Positions 37,920 through 48,114 of a stretch of DNA of 64,000 nt are shown in pieces; positions within the stretch are counted from its first letter, which is position 1, and each line of letters begins with the position of its first letter. Source of the DNA: Variovorax sp. OV700 (GTDB taxonomy: Bacteria; Pseudomonadota; Gammaproteobacteria; Burkholderiales; Burkholderiaceae_C); assembly GCF_900099805.1 (NCBI RefSeq), contig NZ_FNDR01000005.1, positions 1-64,000 on the forward strand. Reading direction: 5' to 3'. The notes under the pieces were generated by a model, which searched no databases, was not told the DNA's origin, and was given only the letters and a program-made list of their open reading frames with translations. The translations under genes were made by a program, and so were the position numbers.

Positions 37920-38456
37920 ATGAGCGATGCAGATACCCCGCAAGTCCCGCCAGCTTCCGGCGACCCCAAGCTCCGGCCGGCGGACTTCTACCGTGCCGAG
38001 ACCTACCAGGCCGAGGAGAGCATCGGGTATCTGATGCGGCGCATATTGAGCGCCGTGGCCCAGGCCGTGGAAACCCGCATGTGCGAACCCGGCAGCCCCA
38101 CCTTCCCCCAATGGTTGCCCCTGTACAAGCTGCACGTCGGCGCGGCCACCACAGTGGCCGAACTGGCCCGCGCCTGCGAGCTCGACGCGGGTGCCATGAC
38201 GCGCCTGCTCGACCGCCTCGAGGCCAAGGGCCTGTGCCGCCGCGTCCGCTCGCTGGAAGACCGCCGCGTCGTCAACATCGAACTCACCGAAGAAGGCCGT
38301 GCCGCCGCCAAGGAAGTGCCGCATGTGCTGAGCCGCGTGCAGAACGAGCACCTGGCGGGTTTCACCAACGAAGAGTGGGAGCAACTCAAGGGTTACCTGC
38401 GCCGCATCCTCGACAACGCGCAGGCCCTCGCAGCCCGTGGAGAAAAAAATGACTGA
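37920..38456 (+). CDS. MarR-family transcriptional repressor of the efflux operon
   Basis: A 178-residue winged-helix regulator. TTVAELARACELDAGAMTRLLDRLEAKGL is the recognition helix region and RRVRSLEDRRVVNIELTEEG the wing. ATG 37920 lies just after the -10; longer frames would cross the promoter. It heads marR-outer membrane factor-emrA-emrB and overlaps the next gene by eight bases. Autorepression through the inverted repeat in its promoter, relieved by a transported compound, is the likely mode, as for EmrR. Confidence 0.9.
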   Translation: MSDADTPQVPPASGDPKLRPADFYRAETYQAEESIGYLMRRILSAVAQAVETRMCEPGSPTFPQWLPLYKLHVGAATTVAELARACELDAGAMTRLLDRLEAKGLCRRVRSLEDRRVVNIELTEEGRAAAKEVPHVLSRVQNEHLAGFTNEEWEQLKGYLRRILDNAQALAARGEKND

Positions 38457-39927
38457 ATCCCTTGCCGCGCGCGCTGTGCGCCGTACCCCTGTTGTCGCGG
38501 CCGCGCTCCTGATGGTCGCGCTGGCCGGTTGTGCCGACATGGCCGGCATCGGCTCGGAGGCCAGGCTTCGCAATGCGTCGTCGCTCGGCATTGCCGCCGA
38601 CAGCGGCGCAGCCGTTGTGCCCAGTGTCGACAGCCAATGGTGGCGAGCCTTCGGCGACGCGCAGCTGGACACGCTGATCGACCAGGCCGTGGCCGGCAAT
38701 CCGAATCTCCAGGTGGCACGCGCACGCCTCGCGCGGGCGCAGGCTTCCGCGGACATCGCCGAGTCGGCCCTGAAGCCCAAGGTGAATGGCGAACTCGACC
38801 TGAATCGCCAGAAATTCAACAGCAACTACATCTATCCCGCACCGCTGGGCGGCTCGACGCAGAACATCGGCCTGCTGCAGCTCGGCGCAAGCTGGGAGCT
38901 TGACTTCTTCGGCAAGAACCGCACGGCCCTGGAAGCCGCCATTGGCAGCGCCAATGCCGCGGCCGCCGATGCCGATGCCGCGCGCGTGCTGCTGGCCAGC
39001 AACGTGGCGCGCAGCTACTTCCAGTGGGCGCGCCTGAACGAGCAGCTCGGCGTGGCCCAGCGCACGCTGGCCCAGCGCGACGAAACGCTCAAGCTCGTGC
39101 GCGATCGCGTTTCCGCCGGCCTGGACACCCGCCTCGAACTGCGCCAGAGCGAAGGCGGGCTGCCCGAAGCGCGCCAGCAGATCGAAGCACTCAACGAGCA
39201 GATCGCGCTGCAGCAGCACGCACTCGATGCGCTCGTGGGCCAGCCCAACGTGTCGGCTTCGCTCAAGCCGCCGGTGCTCGAAGCCGTCAAGCCCATCGCG
39301 CTGCAGGCCAACATTCCGGCCGACCTGCTGGGACGCCGTGCCGACATTGCCGCCGCGCGCTGGCGCGTCGAGGCCGCCTCCAGCGACGTGGCCAATGCCA
39401 AGACCCAGTTCTATCCCAACGTGAACCTCACGGCCTTCGTCGGCTTCCAGAGCCTGGGTTTCGGCAAGCTGCTCAAGTCGGGCAGCGAGCAGTGGGGCGT
39501 GGGCCCGGCCATCCATCTGCCGATCTTCGAAGGGGGCCGGCTGCGAGCCAACCTGCGCGGCAAGGCGGCCGACCTGGACGGCGCGATAGAGAGCTACAAC
39601 GCCACCGTTCTCGATGCGGTGCGCGACGCGGCCGACCAGGTGTCGAGCGCGCAGTCGATCGCCCGTCAGCAAGCCGAACAGCGCGCCGCGCAAACGGCGG
39701 CCGAAGGTGCCTACGACATCGCGGTGCAGCGCTACCGCGCCGGCCTCGGCAACTACCTCAACGTGCTGACCGCGGAAACCGCCGTGCTCGCGCAGCGCCG
39801 GCTGGCGGTCGATCTTGCCGCCCGCGCGCTCGACACGCAGGTGGGCCTGGCGCGCGCGCTCGGTGGCGGCTGGCAGCCGCCGGCAACCGCCACCGCCGCG
39901 GCGCCCGCGCCGTCCGCATTGAACTGA
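38449..39927 (+). CDS. Outer-membrane efflux lipoprotein, NodT family
   Basis: A 492-residue TolC-like channel protein. A lipoprotein signal ends in the lipobox LAGC, so it is acylated at the outer membrane. Two outer membrane efflux domains follow; GASWELDFFGKNR and RRADIAAARWRVEAAS are classic NodT/OprM segments. ATG 38449 overlaps the end of marR; a GTG at 38437 is an alternative. With EmrA and EmrB it would form a tripartite pump spanning both membranes. Confidence 0.92.
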   Translation: MTESLAARAVRRTPVVAAALLMVALAGCADMAGIGSEARLRNASSLGIAADSGAAVVPSVDSQWWRAFGDAQLDTLIDQAVAGNPNLQVARARLARAQASADIAESALKPKVNGELDLNRQKFNSNYIYPAPLGGSTQNIGLLQLGASWELDFFGKNRTALEAAIGSANAAAADADAARVLLASNVARSYFQWARLNEQLGVAQRTLAQRDETLKLVRDRVSAGLDTRLELRQSEGGLPEARQQIEALNEQIALQQHALDALVGQPNVSASLKPPVLEAVKPIALQANIPADLLGRRADIAAARWRVEAASSDVANAKTQFYPNVNLTAFVGFQSLGFGKLLKSGSEQWGVGPAIHLPIFEGGRLRANLRGKAADLDGAIESYNATVLDAVRDAADQVSSAQSIARQQAEQRAAQTAAEGAYDIAVQRYRAGLGNYLNVLTAETAVLAQRRLAVDLAARALDTQVGLARALGGGWQPPATATAAAPAPSALN

Positions 39928-39965
39928 ACTGAACCGACTTCTTCGTCTTCGGAAAGAAATTCATC

Positions 39966-41318
39966 ATGAGCGACAACAACACTCCGACGCCCGCTGCTTC
40001 CGCAGCCTCCACCGCAGCACCCGCAGCACCCGCGGCACCCGCCGGCAACGGCAAGCGCCGCCGCGCGCTGACTGCACTCGCGGCCGTGGTGATCGTCGCC
40101 GGCGGCGGCTGGGGTGTCTACGAATGGCTGGTCGCCAGCCATTACGAAGACACCGACAACGCCTACGTGCAGGGCAACGTCATCCAGATCACGCCGCAGA
40201 TCGGCGGCACCGTCATGGCCATCAACGCCGACGACACCGACTTCGTGAAGGCCGGCCAGCCGCTGGTGCAGCTGGACCCCGCCGATGCGAAGGTGGCGCT
40301 CGAGCAGGCCGAGGCCGCGCTGGCGCAGGCCGTGCGCCAGGTGCGCACGCTGTACGCCAACAACGGCTCGCTGGCCGCACAGGTCACGTTGCGCCAGTCC
40401 GACATCGCCCGGGCACAGAGCGACATCGCCAAGGCGCAGGACGACCTGCAGCGCCGCCGCGCGCTGTCGGGCAACGGCGCGGTCTCGAAGGAAGAACTCA
40501 ACCACGCCGAGACGTCGCTCGACAATGCGAAGAGCCAGCTTGCGGCGGCGCAGGCCGGCGTGGTGGCCGCGCGCGAAGCGCTGGCCAGCAATCAGTCGCT
40601 GACCGAAGGCACCAGCGTGGCCCAGCACCCGAGTGTCCTGGCCGCCGCCGCCAAGGTGCGCGAGGCGTACCTCGCCACGCAGCGCGTGGCGCTGCCGGCG
40701 CCGGTCGATGGCTACGTGGCCAAGCGCACCGTGCAGCTCGGCCAACGCGTGGCAGCCGGCACGCCGATGATGTCCATCGTGCCGCTGAACCAGCTGTGGG
40801 TCGACGCCAACTTCAAGGAAGTGCAGCTGCGCAACATCCGCATCGACCAGCCGGTAAAGCTCAAGGCCGACGTCTACGGCAAGAAGGTCGAATACACCGG
40901 CAAGGTCGCCGGCCTGGGCGTGGGTACCGGCAGCGCGTTTGCGCTGCTGCCCGCGCAGAACGCCACCGGCAACTGGATCAAGGTGGTGCAGCGCGTGCCG
41001 GTTCGCATCGCGCTCGATCCCGAGCAACTCAAGGCCAACCCCCTGCGCATCGGCCTTTCGATGGATGCCGAGATCGACATCTCGCAGAAGAGCGGAAAGA
41101 TGCTGGCCGATGCGCCGCGCGCCACCGCCATGTCGCAGACGCAGGTCTACAGCAAGCTCGACCAGGGCGCCGACGCCGAAGTCGATCGCATCGTGGCCGC
41201 GAATCTCGGGCGCGGCGCATCCGCAGGTTCCGCGGCGCCGGCAACGGCCCGCTCGGCCACGCCGGCCGCCAATGCCGGGACCGCTGCGCAAGCTGCTTCG
41301 CAATCCCATCCCGGCTGA
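39966..41318 (+). CDS. emrA: EmrA-type membrane fusion protein
   Basis: A 450-residue periplasmic adaptor. One membrane helix (about residues 37-58, ALAAVVIVAGGGWGVYEWL) is followed by YEDTDNAYVQGNVIQITPQI, the lipoyl-like half, then a coiled-coil hairpin (~100-210) and the second lipoyl/barrel part with LPAPVDGYVAKRTVQLGQRV. The C-terminal ~60 residues are an Ala/Ser-rich tail. It couples the inner-membrane pump to the NodT channel. Confidence 0.92.
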   Translation: MSDNNTPTPAASAASTAAPAAPAAPAGNGKRRRALTALAAVVIVAGGGWGVYEWLVASHYEDTDNAYVQGNVIQITPQIGGTVMAINADDTDFVKAGQPLVQLDPADAKVALEQAEAALAQAVRQVRTLYANNGSLAAQVTLRQSDIARAQSDIAKAQDDLQRRRALSGNGAVSKEELNHAETSLDNAKSQLAAAQAGVVAAREALASNQSLTEGTSVAQHPSVLAAAAKVREAYLATQRVALPAPVDGYVAKRTVQLGQRVAAGTPMMSIVPLNQLWVDANFKEVQLRNIRIDQPVKLKADVYGKKVEYTGKVAGLGVGTGSAFALLPAQNATGNWIKVVQRVPVRIALDPEQLKANPLRIGLSMDAEIDISQKSGKMLADAPRATAMSQTQVYSKLDQGADAEVDRIVAANLGRGASAGSAAPATARSATPAANAGTAAQAASQSHPG

Positions 41319-41348
41319 TCGCCGTCAACGGTTCCCGAGGCAAAGCCA

Positions 41349-42911
41349 ATGGCCACTGCTGCTCCCGCTTACGTTGCGCATCCGCCGCTCGAGGGCGCCG
41401 CCCGCGTCTGGGGCACGATCGCGCTTTCGGCCGCCACCTTCATGAACGTGCTCGACTCGTCGATCGCGAACGTGTCGCTGCCGGCCATCTCGGGCGACCT
41501 GGGCGTGAGCACCACGCAAGGCACCTGGGTCATCACCAGCTTCGCGGTGGCCAACGCCATTGCGGTGCCGCTCACGGGTTTCATGACCCAGCGCTTCGGC
41601 CAGGTGCGCCTGTTCATGGCCAGCGTGATCCTGTTCATGATCGCCTCGCTCTTGTGCGGCCTGGCGCCGAACATGACGACGCTGATCCTGTTCCGCGCGC
41701 TGCAGGGCTTCGTCGCGGGGCCGATGATCCCGCTGTCGCAGACGCTGCTGCTGTCGAGCTATCCGCGCGCCAAGGCGGGCCTTGCGATGGCGATGTGGTC
41801 GATGACGACGCTGGTCGCGCCGGTGATGGGGCCGCTGCTGGGCGGCTGGATCACCGACAACATCTCGTGGCCGTGGATCTTCTACATCAACATCCCGGTC
41901 GGCATCGTGGCAGCGGCCATCACCTGGACGCTCTACCGCAAGCGTGAAAGCACCACGCACAAGGTGCCGATCGACGCCATCGGCCTCGCGCTGTTGGTGC
42001 TGTGGGTCGGCTCGATGCAGCTGATGCTCGACAAGGGCAAGGAACTCGACTGGTTCCATTCGCCCGAGATCGTCACGATGGCGGTCATCGCCGTGGTCGG
42101 CTTCGCGTTCTTCCTCATCTGGGAGCTGACCGACAAGCATCCGGTGGTCGACCTGTCGCTCTTCAAGCGCCGCAACTTCTGGTCGGGCGCGGTGGCCACC
42201 GCCGTAGCCTACGGCCTGTTCTTCGGCAACGTGGTGCTGCTGCCGCTGTGGCTGCAGCAGTGGATGGGCTACACGGCCACGCAGGCCGGCATGATCATGG
42301 CGCCGGTGGGTCTGCTCGCCATCTTCTTCTCGCCGGTGGTCGGGCTCACGGTCGGCAAGATCGATCCGCGCCGTTATGCCACCTTCTCGTTCCTGGTGTT
42401 CGCGCTGGTGCTGTGGATGCGGTCGAACTTCAACACGCAGGCCGACTTCGTCACGATCATCATCCCGACGATCATCCAGGGCATCGCGATGGCGTTCTTC
42501 TTCATTCCGCTCGTGACCATCACGCTGTCGGGCCTGACGCCAGATCGCATTCCGGCCGCGTCGGGGCTGTCGAACTTCCTGCGAATCACCGCGGGCGCGA
42601 TGGGCACGTCGATCACCACCACGTTGTGGGAGAACCGCGCCGCGCTGCATCACTCGCAGTTGGCGGAGTCGGTGAACCAGGGCAACAACGCAGCGACCAA
42701 TGCAATGTCCGGGCTGGCGAGCAGCGGCCTGAGCACGGAGCAGGTGCTGGGGCAGGTCAACCGCATCGTCGACCAGCAGTCGTTCATGCTGGCCACCAAC
42801 GACATCTTCTATGCGTCGGCCATCCTGTTCCTGCTGCTGATTCCGCTGGTGTGGCTGGCAAGGCCGCAGCGTGGCGGCGCAGGCGGCGACGCCGCGGCGG
42901 GAGCGCACTAG
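41349..42911 (+). CDS. emrB: EmrB/QacA-type MFS multidrug transporter (DHA2)
   Basis: A 520-residue proton-driven exporter with about 14 helices. Motif C-like APVMGPLLGGWI, the first-helix FMNVLDSSIANVSLPAISGDLG and helix-4/5 region are typical of DHA2 drug:H+ antiporters. It is the last gene of the efflux operon, 30 bp after emrA. It converges on the isomerase gene with 31 bp between stops. Hydrophobic toxic compounds are the probable substrates. Confidence 0.93.
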   Translation: MATAAPAYVAHPPLEGAARVWGTIALSAATFMNVLDSSIANVSLPAISGDLGVSTTQGTWVITSFAVANAIAVPLTGFMTQRFGQVRLFMASVILFMIASLLCGLAPNMTTLILFRALQGFVAGPMIPLSQTLLLSSYPRAKAGLAMAMWSMTTLVAPVMGPLLGGWITDNISWPWIFYINIPVGIVAAAITWTLYRKRESTTHKVPIDAIGLALLVLWVGSMQLMLDKGKELDWFHSPEIVTMAVIAVVGFAFFLIWELTDKHPVVDLSLFKRRNFWSGAVATAVAYGLFFGNVVLLPLWLQQWMGYTATQAGMIMAPVGLLAIFFSPVVGLTVGKIDPRRYATFSFLVFALVLWMRSNFNTQADFVTIIIPTIIQGIAMAFFFIPLVTITLSGLTPDRIPAASGLSNFLRITAGAMGTSITTTLWENRAALHHSQLAESVNQGNNAATNAMSGLASSGLSTEQVLGQVNRIVDQQSFMLATNDIFYASAILFLLLIPLVWLARPQRGGAGGDAAAGAH

Positions 42912-42942
42912 GCGCGCGAAGAGGAAAGAAAGGCGCGCTTCT

Positions 42943-44142
42943 TCAGGCGCCGAGCGCCCGAAGCACGTCGTAGCACGCGCCCATGGTGTGATAGTCGGTC
43001 TTGCCGGCTGGGCTTTTTTCGTCGCTCAGCTTGCGGTTGTCAGGCGTGAGGATGCGATACCACGCGCCGTGCCGGTGGTCGACGAAGTGCGCCCAGCTGT
43101 AGGCCCAGATGCGGTCGTACCAGTCCCAGTAGCCGGCGTCGCCGGTACGCACGGCCAGGACGGCAGCGGCGGCAAAGCTCTCGGCTTGCACCCAGAAGTA
43201 CTTGTCGCCGTCGCACACCGCACCATCGGGGCCGAATCCGTAGACCAGCCCGCCGTTGTCGGCATCCCAGCCGCGCAGCATGGCGATGTCGAAGAAGTGC
43301 CGTGCGCGCGGCACGATCCACTCCGCCTCGCGGCCTGCGGCAACCAGCGCGCGCTCCAGCTGAAGCAACAGCTTGGCCCATTCGGTGAGGTGGCCGGTCT
43401 GGAAACCCCAGGGCCGGAAGATGTTGCTCTTGTCGTTGCGGTTGTAGTCCCAGTCGACCGACCAGTCTTCGCGGTAGTGCTCCCACACCAGTCCCTCGGC
43501 CAGCGCGGCCTGCCGGCCCGTGACCGAGTCCGCAAGCGTGAATGCACGATCGAGATAGCGCGCCTCTTGCGTGGCCTCGAACGCGGCGAGCATCGCCTCG
43601 CAGGCGTGCATGTTGGCGTTCTGGCCCCTGTAGGGTTTGACATGCCAGTCGGCGCTGGCCTCGTCCGCATAGAGCGCATGTTGCGGCTCCCAGAAACGCT
43701 GTTCCATTAGATCCCAGGTGTGCGCCAGCCCCGCACGCGCTTCGCCGATGCCGGCCATCAGCGCGTGCGCGTGCGCGAGCAGCACGAAGGCGAGGCCATA
43801 GCAATGGTTCGTGTCGTCCTGCACCGTGGCTCGTGCGTCGTGCCAGTCGATCTGCCATGCATAGCCGCCGCCCGGCTGCGCGTGCGCGTGCTGCACGAAA
43901 GCCAGGCCGTGGCGTGCGGCGACAAGGTCTTCCGGCCTGCCGAAGCGGCGGTAGGCCATTGCATGATTGAACACGAAGCGCGTGCTGCTCACCAGGTGCC
44001 GCGTGCGGCGGTCGTACACCGTGCCGTCGTCCTTGAAGAAGTGGAAGGAGCCTCCTGATGAGTCGCGGCTGACCGGCTCGTAGAAAGCCAGCGTATGCAG
44101 GATGTGGTCCGTCAGGAAGTCGGGTGAGCGGAAGTCGGGCAT
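42943..44142 (-). CDS. AGE-family sugar epimerase/isomerase
   Basis: A 399-residue (alpha/alpha)6-barrel enzyme of the N-acylglucosamine 2-epimerase / mannose isomerase superfamily. RYLVSSTRF-like HLVSSTRFVFNHAMA, GGYAWQIDW, YGLAFVLLAHA, GQNANMHACEAML and WGFQTGHLTEWAKLL contain the barrel's conserved Arg, Glu and His residues. It resembles the YihS/mannose isomerase branch more than the nucleotide-dependent mammalian epimerase. The N-terminal ATG 44142 starts MPDFRSP. It stands alone, convergent with emrB. The exact sugar is not known. Confidence 0.87.
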   Translation of the reverse strand: MPDFRSPDFLTDHILHTLAFYEPVSRDSSGGSFHFFKDDGTVYDRRTRHLVSSTRFVFNHAMAYRRFGRPEDLVAARHGLAFVQHAHAQPGGGYAWQIDWHDARATVQDDTNHCYGLAFVLLAHAHALMAGIGEARAGLAHTWDLMEQRFWEPQHALYADEASADWHVKPYRGQNANMHACEAMLAAFEATQEARYLDRAFTLADSVTGRQAALAEGLVWEHYREDWSVDWDYNRNDKSNIFRPWGFQTGHLTEWAKLLLQLERALVAAGREAEWIVPRARHFFDIAMLRGWDADNGGLVYGFGPDGAVCDGDKYFWVQAESFAAAAVLAVRTGDAGYWDWYDRIWAYSWAHFVDHRHGAWYRILTPDNRKLSDEKSPAGKTDYHTMGACYDVLRALGA

Positions 44143-44318
44143 GGGGTTCAAGGTTGAAGCCAGCGAGTCATTGTCATTGTGACGACAGTCATTCGCTGCA
44201 AGGGAGTGACGGTGCGCACAAGTTGCACTGCAGCATAGGCATTTGCCCCAGTATGCAAGCGGGAGGCACCCACGAACAATCAGGCCGCGCTCGGTAGTGG
44301 CGCATCGAGATGGACCGC

Positions 44319-44359
44319 ATGACCGACATATTCTTCCTGAACCCGGGCGACTTCGCGAG

Positions 44360-44363
<4 letters not shown>
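44319..44363 (+). other. Short upstream reading frame coupled to livG
   Basis: A 14-codon frame MTDIFFLNPGDFAR whose TGA overlaps the livG ATG (ATGA). It may be a leader peptide that couples ribosomes to livG, or chance. No ribosome site of note precedes it. The rest of the 44143-44359 gap shows no clear promoter or terminator. Confidence 0.25.
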
Positions 44364-45130
<767 letters not shown>

Positions 45131-45131
45131 C

Positions 45132-45839
45132 ATGACGGCTGCCTTGGAAATCAAGGGTCTCCAGGCCTGGTACGGCGAATCGCACGTGCTGCACGGTGTC
45201 GACATGGTGGTGCAGCCCGGCGAGGTCGTCACGCTGCTCGGCCGCAACGGCGCCGGACGCACCAGCACGCTGCGCGCCATCATGGGCCTGACCGGCACGC
45301 GCAAGGGCAGCATCGAAGTCAACGGCGTGCAGACCATCGGCATGGCGACGCACCGCATCGCACACCTGGGAATCGGCTATTGCCCCGAAGAGCGCGGCAT
45401 CTTCGCCAGTCTCTCGGCGGAAGAAAACCTGATGCTGCCTCCGGCGCTCAAGGGTGCGGGGCAGGGCATGTCGGTGGCCGAGATCTACGAGATGTTTCCC
45501 AACCTGGCCGAACGCCGCAACAGCCCGGGCACGCGTCTTTCGGGCGGGGAGCAGCAGATGCTCGCGGTGGCGCGCATCCTGCGCACCGGCGCCAAGCTGC
45601 TGCTGCTCGACGAGATTTCCGAAGGCCTGGCGCCGGTGATCGTGCAGGCGCTGGCCCGAATGATCCACACACTGCGCGCCAAGGGCTACACCATCGTGAT
45701 GGTGGAGCAGAACTTCCGCTTCGCCGCACCGCTGGCCGACCGCTTCTACGTGATGGAGCACGGCCGCATGGTCGAGGCCTTCGGCGCCAAGGAACTCGAC
45801 GCCAAGATGCCTGTGCTCAGCGAGCTGCTGGGCGTGTAG
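45132..45839 (+). CDS. livF: Branched-chain amino-acid-type ABC ATPase (LivF)
   Basis: A 235-residue ATPase. Signature TRLSGGEQQMLAVARIL and Walker B KLLLLDEISEGLAP are intact, with MVEQNFRFA near the end. Walker A reads GRNGAGRTS: the usual Lys is Arg at residue 43 (codon CGC at 45258-45260). This change is shared, from memory, by other betaproteobacterial LivF proteins, so the gene is not judged broken, but this ATP site may be weak or regulatory. Confidence 0.9.
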   Translation: MTAALEIKGLQAWYGESHVLHGVDMVVQPGEVVTLLGRNGAGRTSTLRAIMGLTGTRKGSIEVNGVQTIGMATHRIAHLGIGYCPEERGIFASLSAEENLMLPPALKGAGQGMSVAEIYEMFPNLAERRNSPGTRLSGGEQQMLAVARILRTGAKLLLLDEISEGLAPVIVQALARMIHTLRAKGYTIVMVEQNFRFAAPLADRFYVMEHGRMVEAFGAKELDAKMPVLSELLGV

Positions 45840-45894
45840 CGGCCGCGCCAACGTTTTTTCCCCGTTGACTCTCTCAACCATCCCAGGAGACACC

Positions 45895-47091
45895 ATGCAA
45901 AACAAGCTCAAAATCATTGCACTCATGCTCGGAGCCGCGGGTCTCGCCAGCCATGCCGTGCAGGCGCAGGAGAAGGTCGTCATCGGCTACATCAGCGACC
46001 TGTCGGGCCTGTACGCCGACCTGGAAGGCAAGGGCGGCGCAACAGCCATCCAGATGGCCATCGACGACATGGGCGGCAAGGTGCTCGGCCAGCCCGTGGA
46101 AGTGCTGAGCGTCGACCATCAGAACAAGCCCGACATTGCAGCCTCGAAGGCGCGCGAATGGATCGACACGGCTGGCGCCACGATGATCTTCGCGGGCACC
46201 AATTCAGGCGTCGCGCTGGCCACCTCCAAGGTGGCGCAGGAGAAGAAGCGCGTGTTCTTCACCAATGGCGCGGCCACCTCGGCGCTGACCAACGCGCAGT
46301 GCAGCCCCTACACCGTGCACTACGCCTACGACACCGTCGCGCTGGCCAAGAGCACCGGCGGCGCGGTGGTCGACACCGGTGGCAAGAGCTGGTTCTTCCT
46401 GACGGCCGACTATGCCTTCGGCCATGCGCTCGAGGGCGACACCGCCAAGGTCGTCAAGGCCAAGGGCGGCACGGTGGTGGGCACGGTGCGGGCACCGCTC
46501 AATGCATCGGACTTCTCGTCCTTCCTGCTGCAGGCGCAGAACTCCAAGGCGCAGGTGCTGGGCCTGGCCAACGCCGGCGGCGACTTCATCAACTCGATGA
46601 AGGCGTCGAAGGAATTCGGCATCGACAAGTCGATGAAGGTCGCCGGCCTGCTGGTGTTCCTGACCGACGTGAAGAGCCTGGGCCTGCCGGCCACGCAGGG
46701 CCTGCTGCACACGACCAGCTGGTACTGGGACGCGGACGACGAGTCGCGCAAGTGGGCCGCACGCTACGAAGCCAAGACCAAGAACAAGCCGACCGACATC
46801 CAGGCGGCGGACTACTCGGCCACCATGACCTACCTGAAGGCCGTCGAAGCGGTGAAGAGCACTGACGCCGACAAGGTCATGGCTTACCTCAAGAAGACGC
46901 CGATCAACGACTTCTACGCCAAGGGCGTGATCCGCCCCGACGGCCGCATGGTGCACGACATGCTGCTGGCAGAGGTCAAGAAGCCTTCGGAATCCAAGGG
47001 TTCGTGGGACCTGCTGAAGATCGTCAAGAAGGTGCCGGGCGACCAGGTCTACACGACCAAGGAAGAGAGCACCTGCGCGCTCTGGAAATAA
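45895..47091 (+). CDS. Periplasmic binding protein of the Liv-type transporter
   Basis: A 398-residue type I binding protein. A Sec signal ends near SHAVQAQ, then KVVIGYISDLSGLYADLEGKGG and the EWIDTAGATMIFAGTNSGVA lobe. AGGAGA lies eight bases before ATG 45895. It lies between the ATPases and the permeases of one operon and so is their cognate receptor. The ligand is not known: branched-chain amino acids, aromatic amides and related compounds use similar proteins. Confidence 0.9.
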   Translation: MQNKLKIIALMLGAAGLASHAVQAQEKVVIGYISDLSGLYADLEGKGGATAIQMAIDDMGGKVLGQPVEVLSVDHQNKPDIAASKAREWIDTAGATMIFAGTNSGVALATSKVAQEKKRVFFTNGAATSALTNAQCSPYTVHYAYDTVALAKSTGGAVVDTGGKSWFFLTADYAFGHALEGDTAKVVKAKGGTVVGTVRAPLNASDFSSFLLQAQNSKAQVLGLANAGGDFINSMKASKEFGIDKSMKVAGLLVFLTDVKSLGLPATQGLLHTTSWYWDADDESRKWAARYEAKTKNKPTDIQAADYSATMTYLKAVEAVKSTDADKVMAYLKKTPINDFYAKGVIRPDGRMVHDMLLAEVKKPSESKGSWDLLKIVKKVPGDQVYTTKEESTCALWK

Positions 47092-47101
47092 TTGTTGCTC
47101 G

Positions 47102-47190
47102 CCCCCCAGTCTTCGCGCACAGCGTGTCGCTTCGCCAACCCCCTTGACCGGGGGGCGGTTCGGCCGCTTCGGGCGGCCGTGCGTGGCGGC
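47102..47190. repeat. Dispersed intergenic repeat, copy C
   Basis: CCCCCC, then CTTCGCGCACAGCGTGTCGC, then the hairpin CCCCCTTGACCGGGGGG, and GGCCGCTTCGGGCGGCC. It occupies most of the 143 bp between the binding-protein gene and livH, in the same orientation as copy B. It may act as a processing or stabilising structure that lets the binding protein be made in excess. Confidence 0.6.
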
Positions 47191-47234
47191 CCCCTCGCGA
47201 AGTCATTGCTGTCTTTCTGAACCTCGTCTATACG

Positions 47235-48110
47235 ATGAACATATCCATGCCTGCCCTGTTGAGCCAGCTCCTGTTGGGGCTGGTCAACGGGTCGTTCTAC
47301 GCGATCCTGAGCCTGGGGCTGGCGGTGATCTTCGGTCTACTCAACGTCATCAACTTTGCGCACGGCGCGCTGTTCATGATGGGAGCGGTGCTGTCGTGGA
47401 TGGCGATGACGTACTTCAACATCGACTACTGGGTCATGCTGGTGGTGGCGCCCTTGATCGTCGGCCTGTTCGGCGTGCTGATCGAGCGTCTGTTGCTGCG
47501 CTGGATCTACAAGCTCGATCACCTCTACGGCCTGCTGCTCACGCTCGGCCTCACGCTGCTGATCGAGGGCGGCTTCCGCTCGGTGTACGGCGTGTCCGGC
47601 CTCGCCTACAGCACGCCCGAGGCGCTGAGCGGAGGCACCAACCTGGGCTTCATGTTCCTGCCCAATTACCGTGCCTGGGTGGTCGTGGCGTCGCTGGTCG
47701 TGTGCTTTGCCACCTGGTATGCCATCGAGAAGACAAGGCTCGGCGCCTACCTGCGCGCTGGCACCGAGAACCCGCGGCTGGTGGAAGCCTTCGGCGTCAA
47801 CGTGCCGCTGATGGTGACGCTGACCTACGGTTTCGGCGTGGCGTTGGCGGCCTTTGCCGGCGTGCTGGCCGCGCCGGTGATCCAGATTTCGCCGCTGATG
47901 GGGCAGAACCTCATCATCATCGTGTTCGCGGTGGTAGTCATCGGCGGCATGGGCTCGATCATGGGCGCCATCCTCACGGGCCTCGGGCTCGGCGTGATCG
48001 AAGGGCTGACCAAGGTGTTCTATCCCGAGGCTTCGGCCACCGTAGTCTTCGTGATCATGGTCGTGGTGCTGCTGATCCGCCCCGCGGGCCTGTTCGGCAG
48101 CGAGAAATAA
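47235..48110 (+). CDS. livH: Branched-chain amino-acid-type ABC permease LivH
   Basis: A 291-residue permease with about eight helices. LLLGLVNGSFYAILSLGLAVIFGLLNVINFAHGA is the family hallmark in pieces, and the cytoplasmic ATPase-contact region includes RAGTENPRLVEAFGVNV. It is four bases before livM and forms a heterodimeric channel with it. Confidence 0.93.
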   Translation: MNISMPALLSQLLLGLVNGSFYAILSLGLAVIFGLLNVINFAHGALFMMGAVLSWMAMTYFNIDYWVMLVVAPLIVGLFGVLIERLLLRWIYKLDHLYGLLLTLGLTLLIEGGFRSVYGVSGLAYSTPEALSGGTNLGFMFLPNYRAWVVVASLVVCFATWYAIEKTRLGAYLRAGTENPRLVEAFGVNVPLMVTLTYGFGVALAAFAGVLAAPVIQISPLMGQNLIIIVFAVVVIGGMGSIMGAILTGLGLGVIEGLTKVFYPEASATVVFVIMVVVLLIRPAGLFGSEK

Positions 48111-48114
48111 GTCC

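Noticed and set aside
45132..45839. livF as a pseudogene because of the Walker A change
   Set aside because: The frame is full length, all other ATPase motifs are intact and it sits in an intact operon.
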